A program made the translations under genes and the position numbers. The notes beneath the pieces were generated by a model that worked only from the letters and a program-made list of their open reading frames with translations, was not told where the DNA came from and searched no databases. From UBA3076 sp964646435 (GTDB lineage Bacteria > Desulfobacterota > Dissulfuribacteria > Dissulfuribacterales > UBA3076), in contig CAZYEJ010000001.1 in NCBI GenBank assembly GCA_964646435.1, positions 1 through 64,000 on the forward strand: a stretch of DNA of 64,000 nt, written 5' to 3'. Below, in pieces: positions 17,027-25,902 of this stretch; the stretch's first letter is position 1, and each line of letters opens with the position of its first letter.

Positions 17027-18958
17027 ATGTCCAGACCACAAATAGCACCTTACGGATCTTGGAAGTCGCCGATTACTTCCGACCTGATTGTCTCTAATAC
17101 CATTGGATTCAATCAGATAGCGCTTGATGGCGAAAACGTCTATTGGATCGAGATGCGCCCATCAGAGGGTGGACGGCATGTTGTTGTTCGGCACACTCCA
17201 GATGGACGGACAATAGATATCACGCCATCCTCATTTAATGCGCGAACGCGGGTGCATGAGTATGGCGGCGGCTCCTTTGTTATCGAATATGGCAAAGTTT
17301 ACTTCTCCAACTATTCCGATCAGCGCCTCTACCTTCAGGATCCAGGATCTGAGCCGAGGCCAATTTCCCCTGATGCTGATTTGCGCTTTGCCGATGGGAT
17401 CATCGATCACCGGCGAGGCAGGATAATCTGTGTGTGCGAGGACCATTCCAATGCCGTGGACGAGGTTACCAATAGCTTGGTAAGTCTCGATCTTGGCAGT
17501 GGAGATGAAGTCAAAATCATTGTTTCTGGCAATGACTTCTATTCCTCTCCCTGTATCAGTCCCGATGGATTCCATTTAGCATGGCTTTCCTGGAACCATC
17601 CCAACATGCCCTGGGATGGGACCGAACTCTGGATGGGGGAGTTAAACGCAGACGGTTCAGTAATGCGCTCTGAACAATTGGCAGGCGGCCTTGATGAGTC
17701 CATCTTTCAGCCACAATGGTCACCTGACGGTATGCTGTACTTTGTCTCCGATCAGACAGGCTGGTGGAACCTCTACCGCTGGCATGACGGACGAATCGAG
17801 CCCGTCGTTCGAATGGAGGCCGAGTTCGGTGTGCCGCAATGGATATTTGGAATGTCTACATATGCCTTTGAATCAAAGCGTCGAATTATCTGTTCCTATA
17901 CCCATAAAGGGATATGGCAACTGGCATGCATTGACACTGTAACTAGGGAATTGAAAGCAATTGACACCCCTTTCACAGAAATCGGTTTTCTCAAGGCAGT
18001 TCCCGGACGTGCTGTGTTTTTTGCGGGTTCCTCCAACGAACCCGGATCTGTTGTCCAGCTCAACCTTGCCACGCGGAAGCTTGAGGTATTACGTCGATCG
18101 AGTGATGTTACGATTGATCCAGGATTCCTCTCCCTGCCGAAATCGATCGACTTCCCTACAGTACACGGGCAGAAAGCCTATGGCTTCTTTTATCCACCGA
18201 AAAATCGGAATTATGCAGCACCAAACGGTGAGCGGCCTCCGCTCCTTGTCATGACCCACGGTGGGCCCACTGCGGCAACTTCTGGGACTCTCAATCTTGG
18301 GATTCAGTATTGGACCAGCCGAGGAATTGCAGTTATGGACGTGAACTATGGAGGCAGCTCTGGTTACGGCCGGGCATACCGCCAACGTCTCAAAGGCCAG
18401 TGGGGAATCGTTGACACGGACGACTGTGTGAACAGTGCCCTTTATCTTACGAAGCATTTTGACATCGATGATAACCGGCTTGCAATCAGGGGCGGCAGTG
18501 CAGGAGGCTATACAACACTTTGCGCTCTCATTTTCTACAACATCTTTAAGGCTGGCGCAAGCTATTACGGTATCAGCGATCTGGAGGCCCTGACCAAAGA
18601 AACACACAAGTTTGAATTACATTATCTGGATCATCTGATCGGTCCATATCCTGAGCGTCGTGACCTTTACAAGAAACGATCACCCATTCATTTTGCTGAA
18701 TGCCTTTCGTGTCCGGTTATCTTTTTCCAAGGACTTGAAGACAAGATTGTGCCGCCCAATCAGGCGGAAATGATGTTTAAGATACTCCGTGAGAAAGGAC
18801 TGCCTGTTGCTTATGTCCCCTTTGAGAAAGAGCAGCACGGTTTTCGAATTGCCGAAAATATTAAACGTACATTTGATGCTGAACTGTATTTTTATTCACG
18901 GGTATTCGGTTTTGATTTAGCTGATCCTGTTGAACCTGTGCATATCGAAAACCTCTAA
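17027..18958 (+). CDS. S9 family (prolyl oligopeptidase-like) serine peptidase
   Basis: 643 residues. The N-terminal half is a beta-propeller that screens substrates, with repeated short strands such as HEYGGGSF and CISPDGFHLAWLSW. The C-terminal half is an alpha/beta hydrolase. The catalytic triad is visible: Ser491 in RGGSAGGY, Asp572 in GLEDKIVPP and His604 in KEQHGF. The full length and intact triad argue for an active oligopeptidase or acylaminoacyl peptidase. No signal peptide is seen, so it is probably cytoplasmic. GGAG lies 7-8 nt before the ATG. It stands alone between element debris on both sides, so operon context gives no substrate clue. Confidence 0.92.
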   Translation: MSRPQIAPYGSWKSPITSDLIVSNTIGFNQIALDGENVYWIEMRPSEGGRHVVVRHTPDGRTIDITPSSFNARTRVHEYGGGSFVIEYGKVYFSNYSDQRLYLQDPGSEPRPISPDADLRFADGIIDHRRGRIICVCEDHSNAVDEVTNSLVSLDLGSGDEVKIIVSGNDFYSSPCISPDGFHLAWLSWNHPNMPWDGTELWMGELNADGSVMRSEQLAGGLDESIFQPQWSPDGMLYFVSDQTGWWNLYRWHDGRIEPVVRMEAEFGVPQWIFGMSTYAFESKRRIICSYTHKGIWQLACIDTVTRELKAIDTPFTEIGFLKAVPGRAVFFAGSSNEPGSVVQLNLATRKLEVLRRSSDVTIDPGFLSLPKSIDFPTVHGQKAYGFFYPPKNRNYAAPNGERPPLLVMTHGGPTAATSGTLNLGIQYWTSRGIAVMDVNYGGSSGYGRAYRQRLKGQWGIVDTDDCVNSALYLTKHFDIDDNRLAIRGGSAGGYTTLCALIFYNIFKAGASYYGISDLEALTKETHKFELHYLDHLIGPYPERRDLYKKRSPIHFAECLSCPVIFFQGLEDKIVPPNQAEMMFKILREKGLPVAYVPFEKEQHGFRIAENIKRTFDAELYFYSRVFGFDLADPVEPVHIENL

Positions 18959-19001
18959 TGTGACCACACCTGTTCCAGAAAAAGAGTGTGAAATTTGCGG
19001 G

Positions 19002-19067
19002 ACGGAGTTAGTTTAATAGTTTAATTAACGTTGATTTTAGCGAATTGCTATCATGGTGGCATGCCTC
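19002..19067 (+). repeat. RAYT element left-end fragment
   Basis: 66 bp match the first 65 bp of the element at 16214-16278 with few differences. They include the inverted-repeat end GAGTTAGTTTAATAGTTTAAT and the transposase start codon context CATGGTGGCATGCCTC. The match stops after two codons, so only the left end remains here. Confidence 0.7.
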
Positions 19068-19132
19068 ATTGGTTAGTTTTGATGAGCGTTGAAGCTTAAA
19101 GGTTATATCACTATAAAAAGAGGGGTTGCATT

Positions 19133-19402
19133 ATGTTCAAACTCACGGATTATATTCCCAAATCGGAACTGGAAACATTCTGCCGGAGAAATCATATAAC
19201 CAAAATGTCTCTTTTCGGTTCTGCTCTGCGGGATGAGTTAAAGCCGGGCAGTGATATTGACCTTCTTGTGGAGTTTGACAAAGACCATATGCCGGGATTG
19301 CTGGACCTTGCAGGAATGGGTAAAAGCGGTGAACAATCACAGCGGATTTGGGACAAGGCACGGGAAGAGGATAGTCAGGATTTTTTTAAAAATTCTCTGT
19401 AG
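19133..19402 (+). pseudogene. C-terminally truncated MNT-type nucleotidyltransferase
   Basis: 89 residues with a good GAGG site. The first 60 residues are a clear minimal nucleotidyltransferase: LFGSALRDELKPGSDIDLLVEF holds the GS...DxD active-site pattern. After HMPGLLDL the sequence no longer resembles the family and ends early; the usual C-terminal strand with 'VDL' is absent. No HEPN partner follows. Intact relatives are antitoxins that act with HEPN toxins. I read this as a decayed toxin-antitoxin remnant beside a transposase fragment. Confidence 0.65.
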
Positions 19403-19444
19403 CAAAGAGGCAAAGCAATAGCAAAATGGTAGCAGAAACAAAAA

Positions 19445-19471
19445 AGAGTTACGACAAAACATCGTAACTCT
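19445..19471 (-). terminator. Rho-independent terminator of tRNA-Val
   Basis: A perfect 10-bp stem (AGAGTTACGA / TCGTAACTCT) with a 7-nt loop is followed on the minus strand by TTTTTT. It lies 10 nt beyond the CCA end of the tRNA. Confidence 0.85.
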
Positions 19472-19481
19472 CTGATTCTAT

Positions 19482-19557
<76 letters not shown>

Positions 19558-19567
19558 GTGCCCAAAA

Positions 19568-19596
19568 TATGTAGCCTATTAGTATAGTTATTTCAA
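19568..19596 (-). promoter_or_regulatory. Promoter of tRNA-Val
   Basis: Minus-strand TTGAAA (19596-19591) and TACATA (19573-19568) have a 17-bp spacer and end about 10 nt before the tRNA 5' end. The fit to sigma70 is moderate. Confidence 0.5.
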
Positions 19597-19682
19597 GTCT
19601 AATTCCGCATTTTTAGGGTTCCAAATGGCCAAAACCCGAAGACCGCAAAAGGACTTTTTGCAGCGTAATCATCCTTAAGATT

Positions 19683-20825
19683 TTAATTTTCAGCCTTCCC
19701 TGTGATTTCAGGCTTTTTGGCTTGTTCTAATGCTATCTCTCTCACTGATGTAAACGCTTTTGCCTGGGATGCTCCTGCTATGGCCTTTTCAGCTATCTGG
19801 TGGACCTGCTTCATGGCTGAGCTTGTTTCAGCTTTAAGTTCTGTAACCTCCTTTTCTCGAGAGGCGATAGTATCCTCCAGGAACTCGATTTTTTGCTGAT
19901 AAACCTTGCGTTCCCACTCCCTTTCTGTAGCAGCCATCTGCTTTTTTTGTTCCATTTCGCGGGTAACTGCTGCAATTGCTTCTTTTTTTTCTTTCTCGAC
20001 TTCGTTTTGAAGCATACCTGGGAACTTCTTGACCTGTTCTCTCAGATCCTTTAGTTCGGATTCCTGTGCTACAAGCGCTGTCTCCCTCTCTGCAAACTCC
20101 TTTTCCGTGCTTTCTTTCAACTCCTGGAATTCTTTTTCAAGAAATGCCCTATTCTCCTTATATTTATCCTCTTCTAATTTTCTGGTACGATCCCGTTCAT
20201 AGATATACTCAGCTTGTTCACGTTCCCACTTCTGCTTTGTGAGTGACTCATCCTCTTCTATTTCGCGGGAAAAACGTTTTTTCTCATCTTCCCATTCAGC
20301 CCTTTTCCCCTCTATCTCTTTTTGAAGATTGCCCTGCAGCTCAGAGTATTTCTTTTCAAGAACCGCAAATTTTTCTTCATAATCCGACTCCAGCTTTGTT
20401 ATGCTTGAAGCAAATTCTGTTTCAGCTACGGTTTTTCTCTCTTCATAGGCATCAACCAGCTTATTCAAGGCATCAGATGCCTCTTCTATGTCATAGAGTT
20501 CTTTAAGCCTCTTCTCTTGAAGTGCTACTGCGCTTTTCAGCTCCTCAAGACGTTCGGCCTGAGAGGACAGCCTGTCTGTTAGATCGCTCAGGGTCTTTCC
20601 TAACAACCCCTTGAGAGTAGTGACGTTTTCAATTACTCCGTGTACTGTTGCCTCTTTTGCGGCCTCCAATGCTGCCGACTCTTTGTATTTTTCTGCTTCA
20701 GAGCGCCATTTCTCAGACTCTTTGGCATCCTTCACCTTTTTTTTGTAAGCTTCGAGAAGACCGGAATATTCTTCAATTATCTCTTTTTTGGTCATCTGGG
20801 ATGAAATCTTGAATTGTTCCACCAT
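19683..20825 (-). CDS. Long coiled-coil protein
   Basis: 380 residues, almost entirely charged heptads rich in E, K, A and L. From about residue 85 to 340 it should form a long coiled coil. There is no signal peptide, membrane span or enzymatic motif. The N-terminal TKKEIIEEYSGLLEAYKKK and the C-terminal segment with REIALEQAKKPEI may be the conserved tips. A structural or scaffolding role is the most that can be said. It is monocistronic, between tRNA-Val and a dispersed repeat. Runs of AE-rich coil make homology by composition alone unreliable. Confidence 0.8.
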   Translation of the reverse strand: MVEQFKISSQMTKKEIIEEYSGLLEAYKKKVKDAKESEKWRSEAEKYKESAALEAAKEATVHGVIENVTTLKGLLGKTLSDLTDRLSSQAERLEELKSAVALQEKRLKELYDIEEASDALNKLVDAYEERKTVAETEFASSITKLESDYEEKFAVLEKKYSELQGNLQKEIEGKRAEWEDEKKRFSREIEEDESLTKQKWEREQAEYIYERDRTRKLEEDKYKENRAFLEKEFQELKESTEKEFAERETALVAQESELKDLREQVKKFPGMLQNEVEKEKKEAIAAVTREMEQKKQMAATEREWERKVYQQKIEFLEDTIASREKEVTELKAETSSAMKQVHQIAEKAIAGASQAKAFTSVREIALEQAKKPEITGKAEN

Positions 20826-20887
20826 TTCCTACTCCCTGGAATTTAGTATTCGAGCTATTTGCAACTTACTTTAATATTAATATACCG

Positions 20888-21047
20888 TAACCGTTCACGG
20901 GGTTACAACGCCCGTTTTACAGTAACCCACCGAACTGTGAGCGTTTACAGGGTGCTTGCAGATGCGAGGCGTACGGGTACGCAGACATACTCCCTGTACT
21001 TCAAGTGCCCGACAACGAAGCAGATGCGGTGCCCTGTGAACGCTTAC
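20888..21047 (+). repeat. Dispersed GTAAGCGTTTACAGGG element, copy 1
   Basis: A core of about 111 bp (20937-21047) has inverted ends (GTGAGCGTTTACAGGG and CCCTGTGAACGCTTAC). It is preceded by an extension starting TAACCGTTCACGGGGTTAC. The same core occurs at 24697-24804 and, inverted with the extension, at 48015-48163. There is no coding capacity. This is a MITE-like family; the mobilising enzyme is unknown. Confidence 0.75.
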
Positions 21048-21192
21048 AATATACCAGTCCTTTCAACTTTAAAAAAGTCCCTTATACTTTTTTCATGGTA
21101 GCAGGCCAAAACCAGTCAAGCCCTATGGATATATTTAGGGGACGCACTTTTCAGTCGGCTGATTTGAAGCATTACAAGTAATATCCGTTTGG

Positions 21193-21381
21193 CATATTAC
21201 GTCTATCCCAGGTAAAATTTTACGGGATGACTTTATGGAATCGATGGGTCTCAGTATAAATAGGCTTGCACGAGACATTGTTGTTCCGCCCAATAGGATA
21301 AGCGAAACTGTCAATGGGAAACGTGCTATTACAGCGGATATCGCTGAAAATACCCCATCTGCTGCGCACAATAAATTATGA
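21193..21381 (+). pseudogene. HigA-type antitoxin fragment
   Basis: 62 residues in an open frame without a proper start. The peptide (IPGKILRDDFMESMGLSINR, then PPNRISETVNGKRAIT) is unmistakably the HTH-XRE core of HigA/VapI antitoxins, which normally read HPGEILREEFL...PPNRISEIVNGKR. The N-terminus is missing and the C-terminus runs into a cruciform repeat that begins at the stop codon. No HigB toxin is present upstream. Confidence 0.7.
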
Positions 21382-21453
21382 ATGTTGAATTTTGAATTAA
21401 GGTATATGTTTTTTAAATCTTCTTCCACAATTCAGCATTCAACATTCAGCATT
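21381..21453. repeat. Cruciform with TTGAATTTTGAATT-type arms
   Basis: The left arm AATGTTGAATTTTGAATT and the right arm AATTCAGCATTCAACATT are near-complementary across a 30-nt spacer. The arms consist of repeated words (TTGAAT / CATTCAACATTCAGCATT). This is one of several such structures in the window. Confidence 0.55.
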
Positions 21454-21475
21454 ATCTATAAAGGGCTATAATCTG

Positions 21476-21835
21476 TCATTCATCTTTTAGGACCTGATCC
21501 AAAGCCTGCTGAAAACTCTCGTCATCGACCACTGGCTCAAGATCGCTGGAATCGATTTTCTCCACATCAGTGCCAGTGCCGGGAGCATCCAGCAGGTCAG
21601 AGACATCAATTTCGGAAAGGTCCACTGAATTTCCGGCTTCCTGCTCTACAACAGGAGCTTCGGGCTCAGTCTTGATACTATCTGCCCTGGAATCCTTGCT
21701 GAACCAGATGAGTTCGGTATCCGGTTTTGCAAAACTTCCAAGTCCTGCAGAAATTTTCCTCAGATCCTGTCCGCAATTTGAGCAATTCTCAAGATAATCA
21801 AAGCTTATTCTTCCGCATTTTGGGCATCTCATCAA
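21476..21835 (-). CDS. Small zinc-ribbon protein
   Basis: 119 residues. The N-terminus carries two CxxC pairs (MRCPKCGRISFDYLENCSNCG), a classic zinc ribbon. The rest is acidic and low-complexity (VDLSEIDVSDLLDAPG), probably disordered. It is likely a nucleic-acid- or protein-binding adaptor; nothing more specific is visible. It diverges from the lipoprotein gene at 21912. Confidence 0.75.
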   Translation of the reverse strand: MMRCPKCGRISFDYLENCSNCGQDLRKISAGLGSFAKPDTELIWFSKDSRADSIKTEPEAPVVEQEAGNSVDLSEIDVSDLLDAPGTGTDVEKIDSSDLEPVVDDESFQQALDQVLKDE

Positions 21836-21911
21836 TTTGTTCCTTTTTTATTTGAAAAGATTTGTAACATTGTATATGGTTTAGTAAAAATACCTAAAAG
21901 ATAAAAACAAA

Positions 21912-22265
21912 ATGAAAATAAAACAAAATATTTTGCCCTCACTTTTTCTTATCGGAATTTTGATATTATTTCTTGCATCCTGCGCGGGCACGCCCAAAAA
22001 ATATCTTGCAGTAGATGCCTCATTGGTGAAACAGGGCCAGCCCAAAACCGAAATATCCGAGTTTTTTGGCCTGCCAGACGCAGCAAGAATAAATCAGGCC
22101 GGTCAGGAAGAATGGTATTATTATGATGTGCATAGGCACTTTTGGCAACGCATACCCTTTCTGGGACGTCATCTTGGTAAAGAAGAGGTAGAGTGCCTGC
22201 AAATTGTCCTGGAATCAGGACAGGTAGTCAAGGCTGTTTACTATGTTCAAGGTATCCAAAGCTAA
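21912..22265 (+). CDS. Lipoprotein with SmpA/BamE-like fold
   Basis: 117 residues. A hydrophobic signal segment ends in LASC, a good lipobox with lipidated Cys at about 24. The mature part (VKQGQPKTEISEFFGLPDA, then EEWYYYD and QVVKAVYY) has the pattern of SmpA/OmlA (BamE-like) proteins: a helix pair, then a three-strand sheet. It is therefore probably a small outer-membrane-anchored protein. The pcm start lies inside its last codons (23-nt overlap), so the two are co-transcribed. Confidence 0.75.
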   Translation: MKIKQNILPSLFLIGILILFLASCAGTPKKYLAVDASLVKQGQPKTEISEFFGLPDAARINQAGQEEWYYYDVHRHFWQRIPFLGRHLGKEEVECLQIVLESGQVVKAVYYVQGIQS

Positions 22266-22914
22266 GCCCAATAATCAATTCAGAATATCCAGGGACAGAA
22301 TGGTTGCCCATCAGATTGAACGAAGGGGAATCAAAGATCCTCGTGTTCTGGAGGCAATGCGCAAAGTACCTCGGCATCTCTTTGTAGACGAGGCGCTCTG
22401 GGACCAGGCCTATGGTGACTTTCCCCTTCCAATCGGGAGTAACCAGACCATGTCCCAACCCTATATTGTGGCCTTCATGACCCAGCAGTTAGGACTGAAG
22501 GGTGATGAAAAAGTGCTGGAGGTGGGAACAGGTTCAGGCTATCAGGCAGCTATTCTGGCTGAGCTTGTCAGGGTTGTGTACAGCGTGGAACGTATCCATG
22601 CTTTGCTCCCAGGGGCCAGAAAAATCCTGGAAAGACTTAAATACACAAATATTATGCTCAAATTAGACGACGGCACATGGGGGTGGCAGAGTGAGGCCCC
22701 TTTTGACGCCATAATCGTGACTGCAGGTTCACCATCAGTGCCTCAGCCATTTATCGATCAGCTTAATGACCCAGGCATTTTGATCATTCCTGTTGGAGAT
22801 GAATACTCGCAGGTGCTTGTAAAAATCACCAAGTCCAACGGTAAAATCCATCAGGAAGATATGGGTGGTGTCCGCTTTGTGAAACTTGTGGGGGATCATG
22901 GTTGGAAGGCATAA
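22243..22914 (+). CDS. pcm: Protein-L-isoaspartate O-methyltransferase
   Basis: 223 residues. It repairs isoaspartyl residues in aged proteins using SAM. Family signatures are present: RMVAHQIERRGI near the start, QTMSQPYIVAFM, the SAM motif VLEVGTGSGYQAAILAEL, and the C-terminal DDGTWGW/IIVTAG region. The overlap with the lipoprotein end and the 1-bp overlap with the next gene place it in a three-gene operon. Its product S-adenosylhomocysteine links functionally to the MTA/SAH deaminase encoded convergently 0.5 kb away. Confidence 0.93.
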   Translation: MFKVSKAKPNNQFRISRDRMVAHQIERRGIKDPRVLEAMRKVPRHLFVDEALWDQAYGDFPLPIGSNQTMSQPYIVAFMTQQLGLKGDEKVLEVGTGSGYQAAILAELVRVVYSVERIHALLPGARKILERLKYTNIMLKLDDGTWGWQSEAPFDAIIVTAGSPSVPQPFIDQLNDPGILIIPVGDEYSQVLVKITKSNGKIHQEDMGGVRFVKLVGDHGWKA

Positions 22915-23363
22915 TGACAAAAGTTGGAATTATCGGAGCGGGTCTGTGTGATCCGAAAATAAGTGCGCTGGCAGAAGAAGTCGGCCGCAGGGTTGCTGAA
23001 CACAAGGCCATCCTTTATTGCGGCGGCCTTGCTGGAGTAATGGAGGCGTCAGCCAAAGGGGCCGTTGAAGCAGGTGGTATCACTGTTGGTATTCTTCCCG
23101 GAGTCAAGGCCACTGACGCCAATCCGTACATCCGGATCCCTGTGGTCACCGGCATGGGACACGCCAGAAACGTCATACTCGTCAGGAGCTGTGACGTACT
23201 AATCGCCATATCAGGCTCTCATGGCACCTTGTCGGAAATAGCCCTTGCACTCAAGATGTGGAAGCCTGTGGTTGGCTTGAAGACATGGAAGCACCTCTCG
23301 GACGTTCACTATGTCAAATCGGCAAAAGAGGCAGTGGAAAAGGCATTTGCCCTGTTGCCTTAG
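22914..23363 (+). CDS. LOG-like Rossmann protein (TIGR00725 type)
   Basis: 149 residues from ATG 22914, which shares its A with the pcm stop (TAATG) and has GGAAGG upstream; a TTG at 22902 is less likely. The motifs YCGGLAGVMEASAKGA and ISGSHGTLSEIALAL belong to the lysine-decarboxylase-like/LOG superfamily, which includes nucleotide 5'-monophosphate phosphoribohydrolases. The typical 'PGGxGTxxE' is here SGSHGTLSE, as in the TIGR00725 subgroup. The substrate is not known. Its stop overlaps the convergent mtaD stop by 4 bp. Confidence 0.85.
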   Translation: MTKVGIIGAGLCDPKISALAEEVGRRVAEHKAILYCGGLAGVMEASAKGAVEAGGITVGILPGVKATDANPYIRIPVVTGMGHARNVILVRSCDVLIAISGSHGTLSEIALALKMWKPVVGLKTWKHLSDVHYVKSAKEAVEKAFALLP

Positions 23364-24667
23364 CCCAGTCCCAGTTCCCCCACGGCCCTTGAAAGACGTT
23401 CAAGCAGCCTTCCTTCGTCAATAGTAGTAAGCACCCTGTCCTCCATGAGCATGCGTCCTGCCACCATAACATCCTGTACGTCTCCGCTCCTTGCCGCATA
23501 GACAAGGTGAGATATAGGATTATAGCAAGGCCGGAGGTGTACCTGATTCATGTCCACCACTATCAGGTCTGCCTTGGAACCTTCACGCAGGCATCCAAGG
23601 TCCTCTCTGTGCAGGGCCTTTGCCGCCCAGGTAGTAGCCATGGAAAAGGCCTCAGGGGCGGATATTAGGGTTGGATCTTTTCTAACGCCCTTATGTAGCT
23701 TTGCAGCAGTATCCATCTCACTCATAAGATCAAGGTCATTGTTGCTGGCAGCCCCGTCCGTCCCCAGGGCAACTGTCACACCGGCTTCAAGGAGCTCTGG
23801 CACAGGGGCAATCCCGGAGGCCAGCTTGAGGTTGCTCTCCGGACAATGAACTACCCGGACATCTCTCCGGGCCAAAAGCGATATGTCATTTTTGCTCAAG
23901 CTCACACAGTGGATGGCAAGCAATCGATCTCCAAGAAGGCCGAGCCTGTCCAGATGCTCTGCCGGAGAAACCCCGCAGAGTCTTCGGATCTCCGCGTTCT
24001 CCCATTCTGTCTCGGCAAGATGGATTACTATCAGTGCGTCCCTGGCCTCTGCCAACTTCTGTGAGTGCTTGAGCAGTTCAGGTCTGCAGGTATAGGGCGT
24101 ATGAGGATCAACGGTTATGGTGATCCTCGGATGCCCCTTCCATTTGTCCATCAAACGTTCCGTCTCTTTAAGGGCCTCTTCTCCGGAGGAAAACGATGGT
24201 GACGGAAAATCAAATACCCCCTCTCCAAGCCAAGCCCTGAGCCCTACCCTGTCAGCCACAGAGGCAACACTGTCTTCGAACATATACATGTCCACAAAAC
24301 TAGTGGTTCCGCACCGTATCATTTCTGCACAGGCGAGCTCAGTCCCGAGTGCTACAAGTTCTGAGGTCAACCTGGCCTCAGCAGGAAAAATGTGGTCCTC
24401 AAGCCACGTTTTAAGAGGGAGGTCATCAGCAAGGCCCCTGAAAAGGACCATGGCAGCATGGGTATGGGAATTCATGAGTCCTGGAAGTATGAGTCCTGAT
24501 GGCCTGTTAATGGTTTTATTTGCAATAAAACTTTTTGAAAGTTCAGGCAAAGGACCGGCTGCAACTATAGTATCATCTCTTATGGCAACGGCTCCCCCAG
24601 GGATTGGGGAATCATTCGGGTGAGACATGAGAATTTCACCACATATCAAAAAATCTACTGATTCCAC
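23360..24667 (-). CDS. mtaD: 5-methylthioadenosine/S-adenosylhomocysteine deaminase
   Basis: 435 residues. An amidohydrolase-superfamily zinc enzyme that deaminates MTA and SAH. The metal ligands are in NSHTHAAM, the later IHLAETEWE and IHCVSLS segments, and LGTDGAASNNDLDL, all standard for the family. It sits downstream of purine nucleoside phosphorylase on the same strand, with a dispersed repeat in the 90-bp gap, consistent with a small purine-salvage unit. The convergent pcm operon generates SAH, so the neighbours make biochemical sense. Confidence 0.93.
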   Translation of the reverse strand: MESVDFLICGEILMSHPNDSPIPGGAVAIRDDTIVAAGPLPELSKSFIANKTINRPSGLILPGLMNSHTHAAMVLFRGLADDLPLKTWLEDHIFPAEARLTSELVALGTELACAEMIRCGTTSFVDMYMFEDSVASVADRVGLRAWLGEGVFDFPSPSFSSGEEALKETERLMDKWKGHPRITITVDPHTPYTCRPELLKHSQKLAEARDALIVIHLAETEWENAEIRRLCGVSPAEHLDRLGLLGDRLLAIHCVSLSKNDISLLARRDVRVVHCPESNLKLASGIAPVPELLEAGVTVALGTDGAASNNDLDLMSEMDTAAKLHKGVRKDPTLISAPEAFSMATTWAAKALHREDLGCLREGSKADLIVVDMNQVHLRPCYNPISHLVYAARSGDVQDVMVAGRMLMEDRVLTTIDEGRLLERLSRAVGELGLG

Positions 24668-24696
24668 TTTAAGTGCTCCTTATAACCCACCGAACT

Positions 24697-24804
24697 GTAA
24701 GCGTTTACAGGGTGTTGCAAATGCGAGGCGTACGGGTACGCAGACGTACTCCCTGTACTTCAAGTACCCGACAACAAAGCAGATGCGATGCCCTGTGAAC
24801 GCTT
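24697..24804 (+). repeat. Dispersed GTAAGCGTTTACAGGG element, copy 2
   Basis: Core copy with the same inverted ends as copy 1; it keeps the short flank TAACCCACCGAACT but lacks the longer extension. It overlaps the 3' end of the purine nucleoside phosphorylase gene: the last 14 or so codons and the stop at 24760 lie inside it. It therefore replaced the original gene end. Confidence 0.75.
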
Positions 24805-25617
24805 CACTAAAAAAGCTACCAGAAGACGCTCCAGACGGTGTTCCGCCTTCCGGGCCCGAGCTATAACGTCATCTATAAGGATAGGCTGGAAATTGTTCGG
24901 ATCATTTACATTGGCAATAACCGAGATCCCCAGTACCTCCATCCCTGCATGAACAGCAACAATTACCTCCGGCACCAGGGACATGGCCACGGCATCCGCT
25001 CCAATCATCCTGAGAAACTTGGTCTCTGCAGGGGTCTCGAGACTGGGGCCTGGAACAGCCACAAATATTCCCTCCCTCAAGACCATATCCAGGTTCTCAG
25101 CTACTTGAATAATCTTTTCTCTGAGGGTGATGGAGTAAGCCTTTGAAAGGTCAGGAAATCTCGGCCCCCATCTGTCTATGTTGGGCCCTCTCAGCGGGTT
25201 GTCCGGGATCAGGTTTATGTGATCAGTAATCAGCATCAGGTCCCCTGAGGAAAAATCCAGGTTAAGGCCCCCTGCCGCGTTACACCCGATCAGTACCTTT
25301 GCTCCCAGGCCAGCCATTACCCGAATGGGGAATGTAAGCTCCCTTGTACTGTAACCCTCATAGAAGTGAAATCGTCCCTGAAACAGGGCTACTTTGGCAT
25401 TCCCGATCTTACCCACCAGGAGCTTCCCAGCGTGGTCAGGGGAAGTGGACACCGGAAAATTGGGAATATCACCATAGTCGGCTTTCCAGACCATATCCAT
25501 TGCCCTGGCTACACCCCCCAGGCCCGTGCCTAGCACCAGGCATACATCCGGGGTCCAGGGCAGCTCTCTCTGAAAAAAACTTACAGTCTCTCCAACTGCC
25601 GCAACATACTGTTCCAT
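24760..25617 (-). CDS. Purine-nucleoside phosphorylase
   Basis: 285 residues from ATG 25617; the frame is open to 25674 but the added 19 residues do not fit the family. It phosphorolyses purine nucleosides. Signatures: LVLGTGLGG at the phosphate site, FQGRFHFYEGYS, IGCNAAGGLN, and GPSLETPAETKFLR followed by GADAVAMSLVPE (normally GMSTVPE; the substitution is odd). The PNP form is preferred over MTAP because of the 'GPSxETPAE' segment. The final residues KRSQGIASALLSGT come from a dispersed repeat, not from the family. It is upstream of mtaD on the same strand. Confidence 0.88.
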   Translation of the reverse strand: MEQYVAAVGETVSFFQRELPWTPDVCLVLGTGLGGVARAMDMVWKADYGDIPNFPVSTSPDHAGKLLVGKIGNAKVALFQGRFHFYEGYSTRELTFPIRVMAGLGAKVLIGCNAAGGLNLDFSSGDLMLITDHINLIPDNPLRGPNIDRWGPRFPDLSKAYSITLREKIIQVAENLDMVLREGIFVAVPGPSLETPAETKFLRMIGADAVAMSLVPEVIVAVHAGMEVLGISVIANVNDPNNFQPILIDDVIARARKAEHRLERLLVAFLVKRSQGIASALLSGT

Positions 25618-25791
25618 AAACGTGTATCCATAGAAGACGGAGAGAAAAAAGTCAATGTGCGGAGATGTATACACTACACGGACACAAATTGCTTTTGTAT
25701 CTATGGAAAATTAGCAACACGCACGAACCACTTGCAAAACGCCGGATATTACCCTATAGCTGCCGTGTATCTGTGGAACAAATGGGTGTTT

Positions 25792-25873
25792 AGGTGAAAG
25801 GTAGAAGGCTGAAGCCAATTATTAATTGTCAGTTTTCTTTTACCTTCCACCTTTAGCCTTCCACCTTCTACCT
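25792..25873. repeat. Cruciform with AAGGTAGAAGGCTGAAG-type arms
   Basis: The left arm AGGTGAAAGGTAGAAGGC and the right arm CTTCCACCTTTAGCCTTCCA followed by CCTTCTACCT pair around an AT-rich centre. The words are AAGG/GAAGGTGG-like. With the preceding 100 bp it fills the gap between the phosphorylase and the CcsA-like gene; no gene is present. Confidence 0.55.
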
Positions 25874-25902
25874 GAGTATTTAAAAGGAATGGAGCCCATC
25901 TG

